Source of the DNA: Coffea arabica
Lineage: Eukaryota > Streptophyta > Magnoliopsida > Gentianales > Rubiaceae
Length of the DNA stretch: 64,000 nucleotides
Direction of reading: 5' to 3'
Assembly: GCF_036785885.1 (NCBI RefSeq)
Contig: NC_092323.1
Coordinates: 11,602,501 to 11,666,500 of the forward strand
This document shows positions 11,313-22,578 of the stretch, piece after piece. The notes beneath the pieces are model-generated. The model was not told where the DNA came from and did no database searches. It saw only the letters and a list, made by a program, of their open reading frames with translations. The position numbers and the translations under genes were made by a program. The stretch's first letter is position 1. Each line of letters opens with the position of its first letter.

Positions 11313-12729
11313 AGTACAATTGATATAATCGTTATACTTTTTTTTTTAGTGAATCAGTGTGATTTTATTATATTTTATAATTTAGTATACGCTCATGTGA
11401 TTTTTGTTGTTCATTATAAAATATAATAAAATTATGTAAATGCAAATCAAATCATTAGAAAAAGCAAAACAACCATACCAATTATATCTATTATTAACCG
11501 TATCTCTCCCAAATCCCTTAGATACTACGATACAATATGGCAAATAGTAGTGTAAAATAAAGGGATTACAACTTATTCAAGAAATGTTTTACATTGTTTA
11601 AGAACGGGCGCGGCGCAGCGACAATATATATAGCTTCTGAATTACTCCCTATCGGCTAACTGTGCGACCTTAATTGGATTGGTATTGGCAGAGTCTGCAA
11701 TTCTGCATCGTGCACAGCTCTCAAGTCTCAAGCTCCAAATCCAATAGCCTCTCAGGCCTCAGCAGAACTTTTTACCGAAGCAGTCAAAGTAAAACACTAA
11801 AACGGACTTGACGCTGGATGCAGATTCAAGAATGTGACGCTCATCAAAAAAACAAAGCATATGACCGTTGAAACCAGCTGTAAGGTGTTTACCTCTTTGG
11901 AAGACAACAACCTCAGCCTCAGCAATCACTGGCCTTTCTTTGTACTTTCGGTCCCACTCTCTCAGTTAAATCTATGCCCAGTTGTCCACATCTACATGCA
12001 CGAATAAACACACAAAAAACAAACCCCCCCCCCCCCAATAGAAAGTAGAAACCTGAAGCCTGAAATGCGAGGATTCATAAACTCGCAACGGCTACCAACA
12101 AAAGTTCCTTTGCTTTGCTTTGGTTCGTTCGTTTCAAGAATCAAGACAAGACTACTCCCCAATCCCCCATAGTCCCATACTGCACACTTCACAGCCTTCA
12201 CCGTAGACTGTGACTGACTTGGTTAAAAATACCAGTAAAGCTAAAAGGGGGTCATTTCCCAATGAATTAGATAAAATTTATTTTATTGTTTAATTGTAAT
12301 ACCAAGGGCTGTTCCAATGGTAGCCAGTAGTGTTTAGTAGTGGAAAAAGTACATGTTTTAACCTGGAGAATCCCAAATATAAGCTCCCTTTATATTTGTA
12401 TAAACATGTTTATGAGAAAAATTTTTGAAACGTTTTCTAAGCTCCTACTATTTTTATAAATACATTTATCAGAAAAAAGCTCACTGTAAAGTTTTTCTTG
12501 AAAGTACGTCCGAAATAATCTGAATTTTCACAAGCAAAAAACTTTGAGACCATCCTAACGTAGTAATTTTTTTTTCTCCTTTTTTCGAAGCAATAGTAAG
12601 TTAGACTAATAATAATAAGGTATAAATGTATGTAAAATATCTAATTACTTGTCGGGCTACTTTATTCTTCGTAGTATCTGTAATACAGAATATGGTACAT
12701 ATTCACTTGGCAGAAAAGAGAAGGGATCG
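11313..12729. other. Gap without recognisable gene, upstream of the SINE and the GH17 gene
   Basis: Mostly AT-rich sequence, with a GC-richer patch near 11605-11625 followed by ATATATATAG, and a run of C at about 12026-12037. None of the short open frames looks like a protein. A weak MITE-like pair (GGGCTGTTCCAATGG near 12306, GACCATCC near 12549) is too poor to call. Confidence 0.4.
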
Positions 12730-12917
12730 CCCCCCGGGGCTAGAGCGGGTGGTTGTAGCTCAGTTGGGCGAGAGCCTCCGCACACGTTCGAATTCCGGGT
12801 AACCATTGGTGGGATGATGCTGGGCAGACTCTCTCTCCATCCGCAGTGAGATTAGTTGGGGTCGTACGGTATTACCAGCCATGGGCCTAGATACTCACAA
12901 AAAAAAAAAAAAAAAAA
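12730..12917 (+). mobile_element. tRNA-derived SINE with poly-A tail and target-site duplication
   Basis: An RNA polymerase III promoter is visible: A box TAGCTCAGTTGG at 12756-12767 and B box GTTCGAATTCC at 12786-12796, about 30 bp apart as in a tRNA. The unit ends in an A-run at 12899-12917. It is flanked by a perfect 10-bp duplication GAAGGGATCG (12720-12729 and 12918-12927). These four traits together define a SINE inserted on the plus strand, about 280 bp upstream of the GH17 start codon. The perfect duplication suggests a fairly young insertion. Confidence 0.88.
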
Positions 12918-13199
12918 GAAGGGATCGTGTCAAAGAGGATGAATCATTAGCCGTTAGATCAATCTGACAAGAATTTAACGTGATTGATGCAGAATGAGAA
13001 TCCATTTGCTCTTCTCTCTCTTTCTTTCTTCTTATATACCCATTTACTTCAGCATTGTCCCACTCTTTCTTTTTCTTGATCTTTGTCTCATTTCACAAAA
13101 ACCAACGTATCCTCCTTCCTCATCATCTCCCCTGTTCTCCTTCTTCAACCTTCTGGAGTTTTGCTGCACCTTCTCAAGTGGGATTTGAATAAAGCTGCT

Positions 13200-15943
13200 A
13201 TGGCACTGCTGTTTCTTCTGCTTTTGGTTGTAGTATCAGCTGCTTCTGCTGATGAAGGTAAGGCCTTCATCATACCCGTCTGCCCTTGCTTCTCCTCAAT
13301 GTATGCAGTGCAGTACTTTGCTTGCTATTAAGTTCTTCTCTTGCTTGTCAAGTTGTCACTTTTAGCTTTCTTATTAAGTGGTTCGTGCAGATCTTTAAGA
13401 TCCCAAATTCCTCTACTGAATGCTCATTCGACCTGTGAACAACGATGCATGAATAAATAATACTATCATTGTCATGTGATTTAGTTGTCTATGCTAGCTA
13501 CTTAATTAATAAATAAAACCATGTTCCTGACATGGTGGGTGGGGCTGCATTCTTCTTAAAGTAAAGTTTATCACTCTCTTCAATTTGTCTTTGTCCCTCG
13601 GAAGCTTAGTTAGTTGGGTCTTAGTAGGAGAAAATAAATGGGAGGCTGGTGGGACTACATATCCCTCTTGGAGTTTATCTTCAATGGTCCATATTTAAAG
13701 AGCTGTCATTCATTGCTTTTTCATTTCCTCCTTTTAAAATGGCAAAAAAATGCTATTTTTGCCGGACATCTTATCATTGAAGCTTTGATAGTTTCACAGA
13801 GTACTGCTACTCACATAACATATTACACACCCTAATGACTCATCCAAATAAATAGAATGGATGCTAATGTTGAAAGTTCCAATGCTGTTATCTGATTGAA
13901 TTATAGCATCAAATTAAGATTCTAATCTTGACATTCCCTCTCTATGCTCTGCTATACATTTGGTGTTGAGTCAGTTGAATATGTGGCTTCAGTTTCTGCA
14001 ATCGCCTCAGCTGGTACAGATTTTCATGTGATACGAAATTTGGTGGTACTTTTGCACTAGAGTTGGCTCACTAACCTGACCAAGTAAAGCAACTTAATTT
14101 CTCTCAAGTTAGTTAAAGTGGGGAAAACTGAACAGTAGATTCCAGTGGCATCATTTTGAGTAGTTACTTGCATCTTCATATGGTACTAATAGATGCCAAC
14201 AAGTGTGAGAGAAACAGGTTTATATTGACAGAAGAAGTCTCGAAATTTTGTTCTTACGACATTTATCTCTGCAATGTAGAAGCCTTTATTGGTGTGAATA
14301 TTGGGACAGACCTCTCGGACATGCCAGACCCAACTCAAGTAGTAGCCCTACTTAAAAAGCAGCAAATCCGATATGTTAGGCTATACAATGCAGATCGTGG
14401 AATGCTTCTTGCGCTTGCCAATACAGGAATTAAAGTTGCTGTCTCCGTTCCAAATGAGCAACTCCTAGCAATAGGCCAGTCCAATTCAACTGCAGCTAAT
14501 TGGGTCTCACAAAATGTTGTGTCACACTACCCAGCTACCAATATTACTACAGTTTGTGTTGGCTCAGAAGTTTTTACCTCTCTTCCCAATGCAGCACCTA
14601 TACTTGTCAATGCCCTCAGGTTCATTCAGTCAGCTCTCGTAGCATCAAATCTTGACAGGCAAATCAAAGTTTCAACACCTCTTCCTTCTTCCATTATCCT
14701 CGATCCATTTCCCCCGTCTCAAGCCTTCTTTAATCACTCTTTGAACAGAGTTCTAGTCCCCATGCTTAGTTTCTTGCAATCCACGGGATCATATTTCATG
14801 CTAAATGTATATCCTTACTACGATTATATGCAGTCTAATGGTGTCATTCCATTGGATTATGCGCTCTTCAAGCCCCTTCCTGCAAACAGAGAAGTTGTTG
14901 ATGCCAACACACTCCTTCACTACACCAATGTCTTTGATGCGATGGTTGATGCTGCTTTCTTTGCAATGGCATCACTTAACTTCACCAACATTCCTGTTCT
15001 AGTGACTGAGTCAGGTTGGCCATCGAAAGGCGACTCCCATGAGCCAGATGCCACAATAGAAAATGCCAACACCTACAACAGCAATCTAATAAGACATGTC
15101 CTGAATAAAACTGGAACTCCTAAACACCCTGGAATTGCTGTTAGTGCTTACATTTATGAGCTTTACAATGAAGACACAAGACCCGGACCACTGTCAGAAA
15201 AGAATTGGGGACTATTCGATGGTAATGGCGTGCCCATATATATTTTGCGCTTGACTGGATCGGGATCTGTATTGGCTAATGATACCACAAACCAGACGTA
15301 CTGTGCTGCAAAAGATGGTGCAGACTCCAAAATGCTGCAGGCTGCTCTTGATTGGGCGTGTGGACCTGGCAAGGTGGATTGTTCTCCACTTTTGCAGGGA
15401 CAACCATGCTATGAACCTGACACTGTTTCTGCACATGCAACTTATGCATTTGATGCTTATTACCAGAAAAATGGGCAGGCTCCTCTGGCTTGTGATTTCA
15501 ATGGAGTAGCTGCAATCACCACTACAAATCCAAGTAATGAACACGCCACGTGTTCAATTATTCTCTTCTACATCAAGCTTAATCACACATGGCTTGGGAT
15601 GTGATTTGCACGACTAATCATACTATCATCCTTTTGTTTTTTTGCAGGTCATGGTTCATGCCTATTTCTGGGAAGGTAATTTCATTCTCTAAGTAGAGCT
15701 CATTAACTGCTATAGAGTGGTTTTACGTAGTTCTGCCATTCGCACATTCTTTAGATCATAAATGATGCGAAGTCTCTACTTTTTCTGTTTTGCAGTAGTG
15801 ACAAAAATGCGACGTTTCTGAACAGCACAGCGCCAGCTATGAGTTCCAAGAGCTCAGGTTCTCCTGCCCAGCAATGCAATCCTGTTTCGGCAGCATACTT
15901 CATGATAGTGGTGGTTTCAATTGCCAGTGCACTTCTGTTGTAG
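13200..15943 (+). CDS. GPI-anchored glucan endo-1,3-beta-glucosidase (GH17 with X8/CBM43 domain)
   Basis: Four exons (13200-13257, 14283-15533, 15648-15675, 15796-15943) encode 494 residues. The enzyme class hydrolyses 1,3-beta-glucan (callose) in the wall or at plasmodesmata. The order is a signal peptide (MALLFLLLLVVVSAASA), a GH17 barrel starting IGVNIGTDLSDMP, an X8 carbohydrate-binding module from about Cys360 (TYCAAKDGA, ALDWACGPG, DCSPL, CDFNG), and a Ser-rich linker ending in a hydrophobic tail (AAYFMIVVVSIASALLL) typical of GPI attachment. Candidate catalytic residues are Glu115 in VCVGSEVF (acid/base) and Glu262 in VTESGWPSKGD (nucleophile). Junctions restore the conserved reading FIGVNIG at exon 2 and NPSHGSCLFLG at exon 3. 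It resembles the Arabidopsis At2g01630/At1g66250 group. The first intron is about 1 kb, with the first exon covering only the signal peptide, a usual layout for the family. Confidence 0.93.
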
Positions 15944-16398
15944 TATGCTAAATGCATTCGACTATGATCAGTTTGAGATGGCAGAGTTCCCGTATCAGGT
16001 TTTTGCTGCTGTACTCGCGATTGCTGTGACAGTTTTGATCTAAATTGTGTATTTTGTTGGGTAAAAAATTGTACAGCCTTCAACATTACAAGAAGGTGAA
16101 TGGGAAAGGATATATAATATGACGATGGCCTTTGGCAGGGGAAATTTTTTGTACAATATGAGGCAACGGGGTGAAAAATCTCAGTTGAAAAAGGACATCT
16201 CAGTTATTCTTGGTGTTTCTAGGCAATAGGAAATTTAGGATGTGTAATGAAATTGGTTCCATTGGCCATAGCTCCCAAGTTCAGAATAAACTGAAAATAT
16301 CATTATTCTTGTTCTATTCATTCTGGTCGTATCCATTCTTGTTATATTTGGTTTTTTCAATATTGATTTTTGTCAGGTTTTCCTGTCAACTTATAGGC
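15944..16398. other. 3' UTR and downstream flank of the GH17 gene
   Basis: No further coding sequence was seen. The T/A-rich 3' flank follows the TAG stop; no polyadenylation signal could be singled out. Confidence 0.5.
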
Positions 16399-16966
16399 TT
16401 AGAGGTAGCCATGGTTCCATTTTGAACCAACAGTAACCGGATTGAACCAAAAACCGGTTTTGAACTGCATCAGAATTCAAGTGGTAACTGTAGTCTGTAG
16501 GAAAAGGTTCCAGCTCTTGTTCTCTTAAAAAAAAAAAAAAAAAAGAACCAAAATTGGAACTGTCGGTTCCAATTCTGGTTATAATCGTCTCAAACAAAAA
16601 AAATATTAGTAACATTTCACAATGTGATGTGTTTTTCATAAAATTTATGTCACTTTTTCCTTTATTTGTTGGATAATAATAAATCAAATCTTATTTTTTT
16701 ATATTTATTTTATTTACCTTCTCTTATTATTATTATTATTCTAAATCTATTATTTATTACTTTTGTATCAAATTTGTAATATTAAGTAACTAAGTATGGC
16801 TAAAGGATTTCGGAACTGGAACTGGAATTTGCGGTTCTAGAATCGCAATCGTATACTATCCTATAAACTATGATTTTGATTCTATCGTTCTAAAGAATCG
16901 GAACCGATAATTCCAAAACCGTGACCCACAATTTTGAAACCGTGACTATGTATACCTAGACTTGGC
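16399..16966. mobile_element. Degenerate hAT-type MITE
   Basis: The left end reads TTAGAGGTAGCCATGGTTCC and the inverse of the right end reads CTAGGTATACATAGTCACGGTTTC; both are worn versions of the plant hAT terminus TAGGGGTGGNCACGGTTC. The interior repeats GGAACC/GGTTCC and ACCGG/CCGGTT motifs in both orientations. A poly-A run lies at 16528-16545. A clear 8-bp duplication was not found, so the ends are approximate. Confidence 0.45.
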
Positions 16967-17009
16967 AAGCTATGTAATTCCACTTTCAACTCTTTCTACA
17001 ATCTAAAAG

Positions 17010-18476
17010 GGTGCTTGTTTCACGTATTGGAATCGGAAATGGAAATAGAATCGTAGACTTTGGTTTTGGAATTAAGCTTTTCATTCCAATATCTAGCTTG
17101 GTTCACACATTGGAATTAGCATCATTCCAATTCCTGATGCTTGGTTTGATGAATATTTCGGAATTAAATGCAATTAAATTTCAAATTTACCCCTGATATA
17201 ACAATTCTTATAAAACAAAAGAATTACACATACGACAAATTAACATCTCCATAATTATAACTACAATAGTTATTAACTTTTTTGATAAAACATAAGAAAA
17301 TCATAAACCATAAAAAAAATTAATACCAGAAAATAAATATAATGACTGTATTAACAAGGAGTAAATTCCCAAAAAAAGGGAATTTTTAAACTAACTTCCC
17401 AAAGGGTGGCGATTTTTGAGTCTCTTCTCAAAGGGTGAAAAACGCGTCCAAGGAATACGTTCTTCCAAATAAAAACGCAACTTTCAAAAACGTTATTTTA
17501 ATTTTTATAAATTTGTTTAAATATGAAAAATTGGTTAAATAGCGCATAATATACCGGCTCTTTATGGGAAACTGGCAGGTTTTGTAGTATGTTTTGTACC
17601 AGCTCTTTATGGGAAACATACCAGCTCTTTATGGAAAAAATTGGTTAAATAGCGCCCAAAGGAAAACTAGTATGTTTTGTATTTAACATAAATTAAATAT
17701 GTGAAAGTTAAAAAAAAAAAAAGAAATTGCCCATAACATACCAGCTCTTTATGGAAAATTGGCAGGTTTTGTATTTAATGCGCTATTTAACCAATTTCGT
17801 TGGCCTATGGTGTCGTTCCTCTTCCAAAACATGAACGGCTCATCAGTCAAAATCTCAGAGACCTCAACAATACATACATGATTTAACCCCAGGCAACCTG
17901 TAAATTCAAACTATCTGTAGTTTATAAATGAAAGGGATTGCATTCACTTTTCTAAAGGTACTTTGTAGTCAGGAAAATTTGGTAAAATGTAAAACCAGAA
18001 GTTTTGGCTCAACCCAGATCATCCATTTCTTTGTTGGCCGAGGATTTTCCACAATCGGCCAAAAGATGTAGGCCAAATTCGAGAAGAACAAGAGTTGTTA
18101 TGATCGAGTACCTCTTTATCGCTGAAGATATTTGCCCATTCCTATCCCATTTAGATCTACTTTAGATTTTTTTTCAAGAAAATTTAGATAAGAGATGAAG
18201 ACTATATGATGAAGAAGAAGAAATAGGAAATCTGATGAAGAAGAAGAACAGAAGGTACGGCATGTGATGGAGAGAAAGAGAGGGTAGGTCCGTCACAAAT
18301 GTTGTCTAAGGAAATAAGTTGAGGGTTTTGTCCAAAACCTCCCAATTTGCTCGGGAATGGGATAAGTGTGATTTTTTAGAAATGATTCCAAAAATTGCAT
18401 TCCAATAGACTTAACCCAAGTAACAAATAAGGGGTTTATTCCATTCTGTGATTCCCAAACCCTTTAACCAAACAGC
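17010..18476. mobile_element. hAT-type MITE, apparently carrying a nested insertion
   Basis: The left end GGTGCTTGTTTCACGTATTGGAAT and the inverse of the right end AGGCTGTTTGGTTAAAGGGTTTGGGAAT fit worn hAT termini. Both sides show TCTAAA(A/T), a possible 7-8 bp target duplication. Inside, GGAATCGGAA/ATTCCAA motifs recur toward both ends. The middle (about 17330-17830) is different in character, with its own direct and inverted repeats, and is probably a second element inserted into the first. Confidence 0.45.
17527..17797. repeat. Cluster of direct and inverted short repeats
   Basis: AAATTGGTTAAATAGCGC occurs at about 17528-17545 and 17638-17655, and its exact inverse GCGCTATTTAACCAATTT at 17780-17797. 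Between them (A)CCAGCTCTTTATGG or close variants occur four times, and GGCAGGTTTTGTA twice. The arrangement can form stem-loops about 140 and 270 bp across. It probably belongs to a nested transposon whose class I could not settle. Confidence 0.7.
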
Positions 18477-18823
18477 CTCTAAATGCATGTAACTTCAAAT
18501 TTTAATAAACTCCCGCAACTCAAATGAAATTTTGAACAATCCGTCCTCTTAGTAATTTTGTTTTGTTCTTGGTTGATAACAAGTTATATATCCGTAATGC
18601 ACATTTATGATGAATAGTCCAATACATTTGCTTGAAAATAGACAGACAAGAAATAATAATAATAATAAAGTAAAACAAAAATTTAGTAGGTCAGATATTG
18701 ATTTCAAGCATATAAGACCCATTGTACCCAAAATAATTTTGATACAAGCAATTCAAATGATATGCCCCCTTTGGATTATATTATGTGCATTTGACATACT
18801 GGTGAGTTGTACAATATTTGAAT

Positions 18824-19560
18824 TGGGATAATATCATACCTTTTTTGAGGTTTCTCTTAATATCATTTGACACCTCTAAGGTTTCAAAAATATCACTTAA
18901 CTCCTTTAGTAATTACAAAAGGACTATATTAACCCTCGCTTGAAACATAATTCACATATCAAATAAAATGGAGCTAAACATAAAAAAAAAAAGAAACAAA
19001 AGTCACTTTCTTCTCTTTCCCTTTTCTCCAATATTCTCTCTTACTCATTTTTTGGATGACTATACAATTTTCTATTTATAAATTATAATAAATTGAATTT
19101 TGTTATTTTTTACTTCTTATAATTGTGATAGAGTGGAGTATGATTTATTTGCTTATTTTGAGTTATTTTTTATAATGATTAGTACAATTTAAAGGTTTGG
19201 GCACAAGTTGATAATAAGTTGGAAAAAATAGAAAGTTCATAAAAAATCGATTTTGAGCATGTAGAGTTAAATTAGTCAACTGTATTTCTTTGCAAATATC
19301 TTTTTTATTTTTCAAATATATATTTTTATGAACTATAGCATTATAATGTGGTAGTACTATTAGAAATTATTTTTTAAATGATGATTTTCTTGAAAAAAAC
19401 AAAGTGATCTAGGAGCATTTTTATTTAGCAAGTAGAAGGATAATTTAGGGTTTTAAAAACTTTTGTTACATAAATAACAAAAGTAAGGGAGGTAAGTAAT
19501 ATTTTTAAAACTTTAGGTGATATTAAGAAAAACTTCAGGGGAGGTTTCTGATATTATCCC
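18824..19560. mobile_element. MULE-type MITE with about 80-bp terminal inverted repeats and 9-bp target duplication
   Basis: The 737-bp element is bordered by perfect 9-bp repeats TATTTGAAT (18815-18823 and 19561-19569). Its arms begin GGGATAATATCA and continue through ACCT..TTTCTTAATATCA and AAAATAT(C/T)ACTTA for about 80 bp on both sides. No transposase frame is visible. The exact duplication and easily read arms suggest a younger insertion than the neighbouring degenerate copies. Confidence 0.82.
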
Positions 19561-19805
19561 TATTTGAATAATGACATTTTTATTTCCCCCTGCAACAATC
19601 ATCTCCAAGTCTCAAGTTTCAAAAATTAAAAGAAAATCATTAATCTAGTAGTAAGTGTTTCATCAAAGGAACTAGTACTACTTTTCTGAGCAAAAGAATT
19701 AAAGACTATAGACCAGTCATAGCGGGCTGAAATCTATTTTCGGGCCAGATAGCGCACCAGGCCCATAAAAGAAAAGAACTCTATTGAACTTTGAAACCCT
19801 AGTCC

Positions 19806-19813
19806 TATATAAA
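19806..19813 (+). promoter_or_regulatory. Probable TATA box of the FolD gene
   Basis: TATATAAA stands about 1.24 kb upstream of the FolD start codon and is followed by a CT-rich stretch (TTTCCTTTCTTCAG, TTCTCTTCTCTTTCAG) typical of a plant 5' leader. The distance to the ATG implies a leader intron between about 19.95 and 21.0 kb; its exact ends cannot be fixed. Confidence 0.55.
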
Positions 19814-21046
19814 CTGACCAAAGCTTCTAGCACTTCTGCACTTCACTGCCTCAGCTCAAAATTTTTTTTTTTTTCCTTTCTTCAGTTTCTCCGTCAACAA
19901 AAGTTCTCTTCTCTTTCAGATTTTCAAGGGTCCTAGAAAATTAGAGCTTTTATCACATTAATGAAAAAAGCATCCACTATGATTTGCTCTGTTTCAATAC
20001 AAAAATAACAGAGGAAATACGAAAAGATGCAAAATTAACTCTCTACTTCTCTCGGTACTTATGGACACGCAGATTCCAATTTCCACCCCGTTGATTTTTG
20101 CGTTTTCTCGTAGGTTCCACATTTCTTGAATGTGTTTGTTCTATGAATTTAATTATTCCTTGATTTGTGATTTTTTTGATATGCTCAATGATGATTGATT
20201 TGCTTTAACCACACCGAAAAAGAGAAGACTATGGGGGCTGGCAAATTTAGCGCTCTTGGATTTCAATTTTAAGAAGGAAGAATCTTTATTTTTTCCTCAT
20301 TTTTTAAACTAATTTTGTGGGTGCATATTGGTGATGGCTTGATGAGGCTTTGCTCTAGGGTAAAAGTTGAAGGCTTTTTGCTGATATTGCAGTTTTAAGA
20401 TTAGGGAATGTGAGGAAAGATTCTTCCTTTGGGTTAAATCTTTGAGGGCTTCTTTTTGCCTTCCTCCTCTAGTTATCTCTCATGTGGAAAACTTTGGCCT
20501 TTTTCTGAGAGCTATCAAATTTAATCCCTTCATTGGTTTCAGCTCCTCTTGATTCCTTCACCAATTATTTGTGATGCAATGACTATTTTGATCGAATTTT
20601 GTGTTCCAAAGCAGCTGAATTGAAAAGGGATATCTCTTCTTTATCTTAATTCTTTGCCTTTTGCTAAGATTAAGTAATGACAAATCATTTATCAAATTCT
20701 CAAGAAAAAATAAGCAAGACAAAATATTGTATGATAATCAATTATAGAGGACAAAGAATTAGCGTAAAGTTTTACTGGTTTCCCATTAATCAGATTAGTG
20801 AAAGTGAATGAATTTTTGGCATCATTATTTTTTTCTGATGAAAAACTATCATGAGTTAGAAAATTTATGCTTTCTGCATTCCAGTGCAGGATATGTATTT
20901 GGAGATCGGACTTAATAATATGCAAGGGTCTGAGACATGCCTTTGATAAGGACTATTCTCATAATGCAATGGTAATCTGTGTGAGAGACATATGCATTTG
21001 TTTTTGAAGGAAATGATATATAAAAGAGACAAAAGAGGCCAGATTG

Positions 21047-22150
21047 ATGTGGAGAAGGATGCTAAGTGTGACCATTGCTGGGGAAAGATGGTTGAGAAGA
21101 AGGAATTGTTTGCCATCTGGGATCAGGGTGTTATGTACATTGAAGACTGATCATGCCTATCGTAGTTTGAAATCTCCTTCCCTTGTTTCTCTTGATATTC
21201 CTGACATATGGGATTCAAGTATTGTCTGTTCTGATTTTCACTCTTTCCAAGCTAGTTTCAACAGAAATATGGGTAGAAGAATAGATGGATTGTTGGTTGC
21301 TAAGGAAATTAGATTTGGCATAGCAACTGAAGTTAGTAGGATGAAGGCTTCTATTGGTGAAGTACCGGGATTGGCTGTAATACTGGTTGGTCAGAGAAGA
21401 GACTCTCAGGTTTATGTTCGTAACAAAATAGCTGCCTGTGAGGAGGTTGGAATTAAGTTTGTACTGACTGAATTGCCTGACAACTGTACAGAAGATGAAA
21501 TTTTGAATGCATTGACTGGCTTTAATAAGGATTCATCTATTCATGGTATTCTTGTGCAGCTTCCTTTGCCTCGACATTTGGACGAGGGGAGAATTTTGGA
21601 TGCAATAAGACTTGAGAAGGATGTGGATGGCGTCCACCCTCTGAACATGGGTAATTTAGCTATGCATGGGAGAGAACCCCTGTTCATCCCATGCACACCA
21701 AAAGGGTGTGTTGAGTTATTGCTGAGATCTGATGTAGAAATAATGGGAAAGAGAGCTGTGGTGATAGGGAGGAGCAATATTGTTGGGTTACCAGCATCCT
21801 TGCTGTTGCAGAGATATCATGCCACAGTGAGTATCGTGCACCCCTTCACCAAGAACCCAGAAAATATAGCCCGTGAAGCTGATATTCTTGTTGCAGCTGC
21901 TGGAGTGCCCAATGTAGTCCGTGGAAGTTGGATAAAGCCTGGGGCAATTGTTATTGATGTTGGAACAAATCCAATTGAAGATCCCAGCTGTGAAAATGGT
22001 TATCGGCTTATTGGAGACGTTTGCTATGAAGAAGCTGTGAAGGTAGCTTCGGCAGTCACTCCTGTCCCTGGAGGAGTTGGCCCGATGACAGTTGCAATGC
22101 TTCTATTCAACACGCTTGAATCTGCTAGACGTGCGCTAAGCTTCATTTAG
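21047..22150 (+). CDS. Bifunctional FolD: methylenetetrahydrofolate dehydrogenase / methenyltetrahydrofolate cyclohydrolase, probably mitochondrial
   Basis: This 367-residue protein interconverts 5,10-methylene-, 5,10-methenyl- and 10-formyl-tetrahydrofolate with NADP, feeding one-carbon units to purines and formyl-methionine. Family signatures are all present: VYVRNKIAACEEVG with Tyr123 and the catalytic-type Lys127, VQLPLPRHLDE, EKDVDGVHPLNMG, PCTPKGCVELL, the Rossmann loop GRSNIVGLPASLLL, and PVPGGVGPMTVAMLL near the C-terminus. The roughly 70 residues before the FolD core (MWRRMLSVTIAGERWLRRRN...) are rich in Arg and poor in acids, as in a mitochondrial presequence. The ATG at 21047 is chosen; the frame itself is open from a TTG one codon earlier. 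Unusually for a plant FolD gene, the coding region shows no intron, although a leader intron is likely. Confidence 0.93.
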   Translation: MWRRMLSVTIAGERWLRRRNCLPSGIRVLCTLKTDHAYRSLKSPSLVSLDIPDIWDSSIVCSDFHSFQASFNRNMGRRIDGLLVAKEIRFGIATEVSRMKASIGEVPGLAVILVGQRRDSQVYVRNKIAACEEVGIKFVLTELPDNCTEDEILNALTGFNKDSSIHGILVQLPLPRHLDEGRILDAIRLEKDVDGVHPLNMGNLAMHGREPLFIPCTPKGCVELLLRSDVEIMGKRAVVIGRSNIVGLPASLLLQRYHATVSIVHPFTKNPENIAREADILVAAAGVPNVVRGSWIKPGAIVIDVGTNPIEDPSCENGYRLIGDVCYEEAVKVASAVTPVPGGVGPMTVAMLLFNTLESARRALSFI

Positions 22151-22578
22151 AATGAGCTGCGCATGAATCCTTGGAAATGTTTGTTCATCACATATGGCCT
22201 GTTTTGGGAATCTTTGTTCTTGTTGTATTATCTCAGCTTTTAATTTTTTCTTTTCTTTTTTTTGATTAAGCATCTCAGCTTTAAGTTATGATTGAAGTTG
22301 TTTAATATGATCAGATTTGATCAGCAAAGGGATTAGCACGAAAGAATAGAAGTACAATCAAATTTATCCTGCTCAAAATTTTGTATGACATATATTACCA
22401 GTAAGACTGTAATTGGCTTCTGACATTAATACAATCAAGTTTTGCTCTTGCAGCGTCCTTTGTTCTGCTGCTGTGCTTCCTGAATATTGCTTTCAATTAA
22501 TAGGCTATATCACTTTTAATAATAGGCAACTGCCTAGTTACATTATGTGACTAAATATGTTGTTTTCGGCCCAGAAGG

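Noticed and set aside
12730-12917. A working tRNA gene
   Set aside because: A and B boxes are present but the acceptor and anticodon arms do not pair, and the unit has a poly-A tail and target duplication, so it is a SINE.
14156-15604. GH17 protein starting at 14156 without introns
   Set aside because: The first 40 residues are intron sequence; joining the signal-peptide exon at 13200-13257 to 14283 gives the conserved start, and the frame end is replaced by two further exons.
16399-18476. LTR retrotransposon or other virus-like element
   Set aside because: No paired long direct repeats, no primer-binding site and no gag/pol-like coding were seen; ends fit DNA-transposon MITEs.
21044-21046. 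TTG as start of the FolD protein
   Set aside because: Nuclear genes start at ATG; the ATG at 21047 is the next codon.
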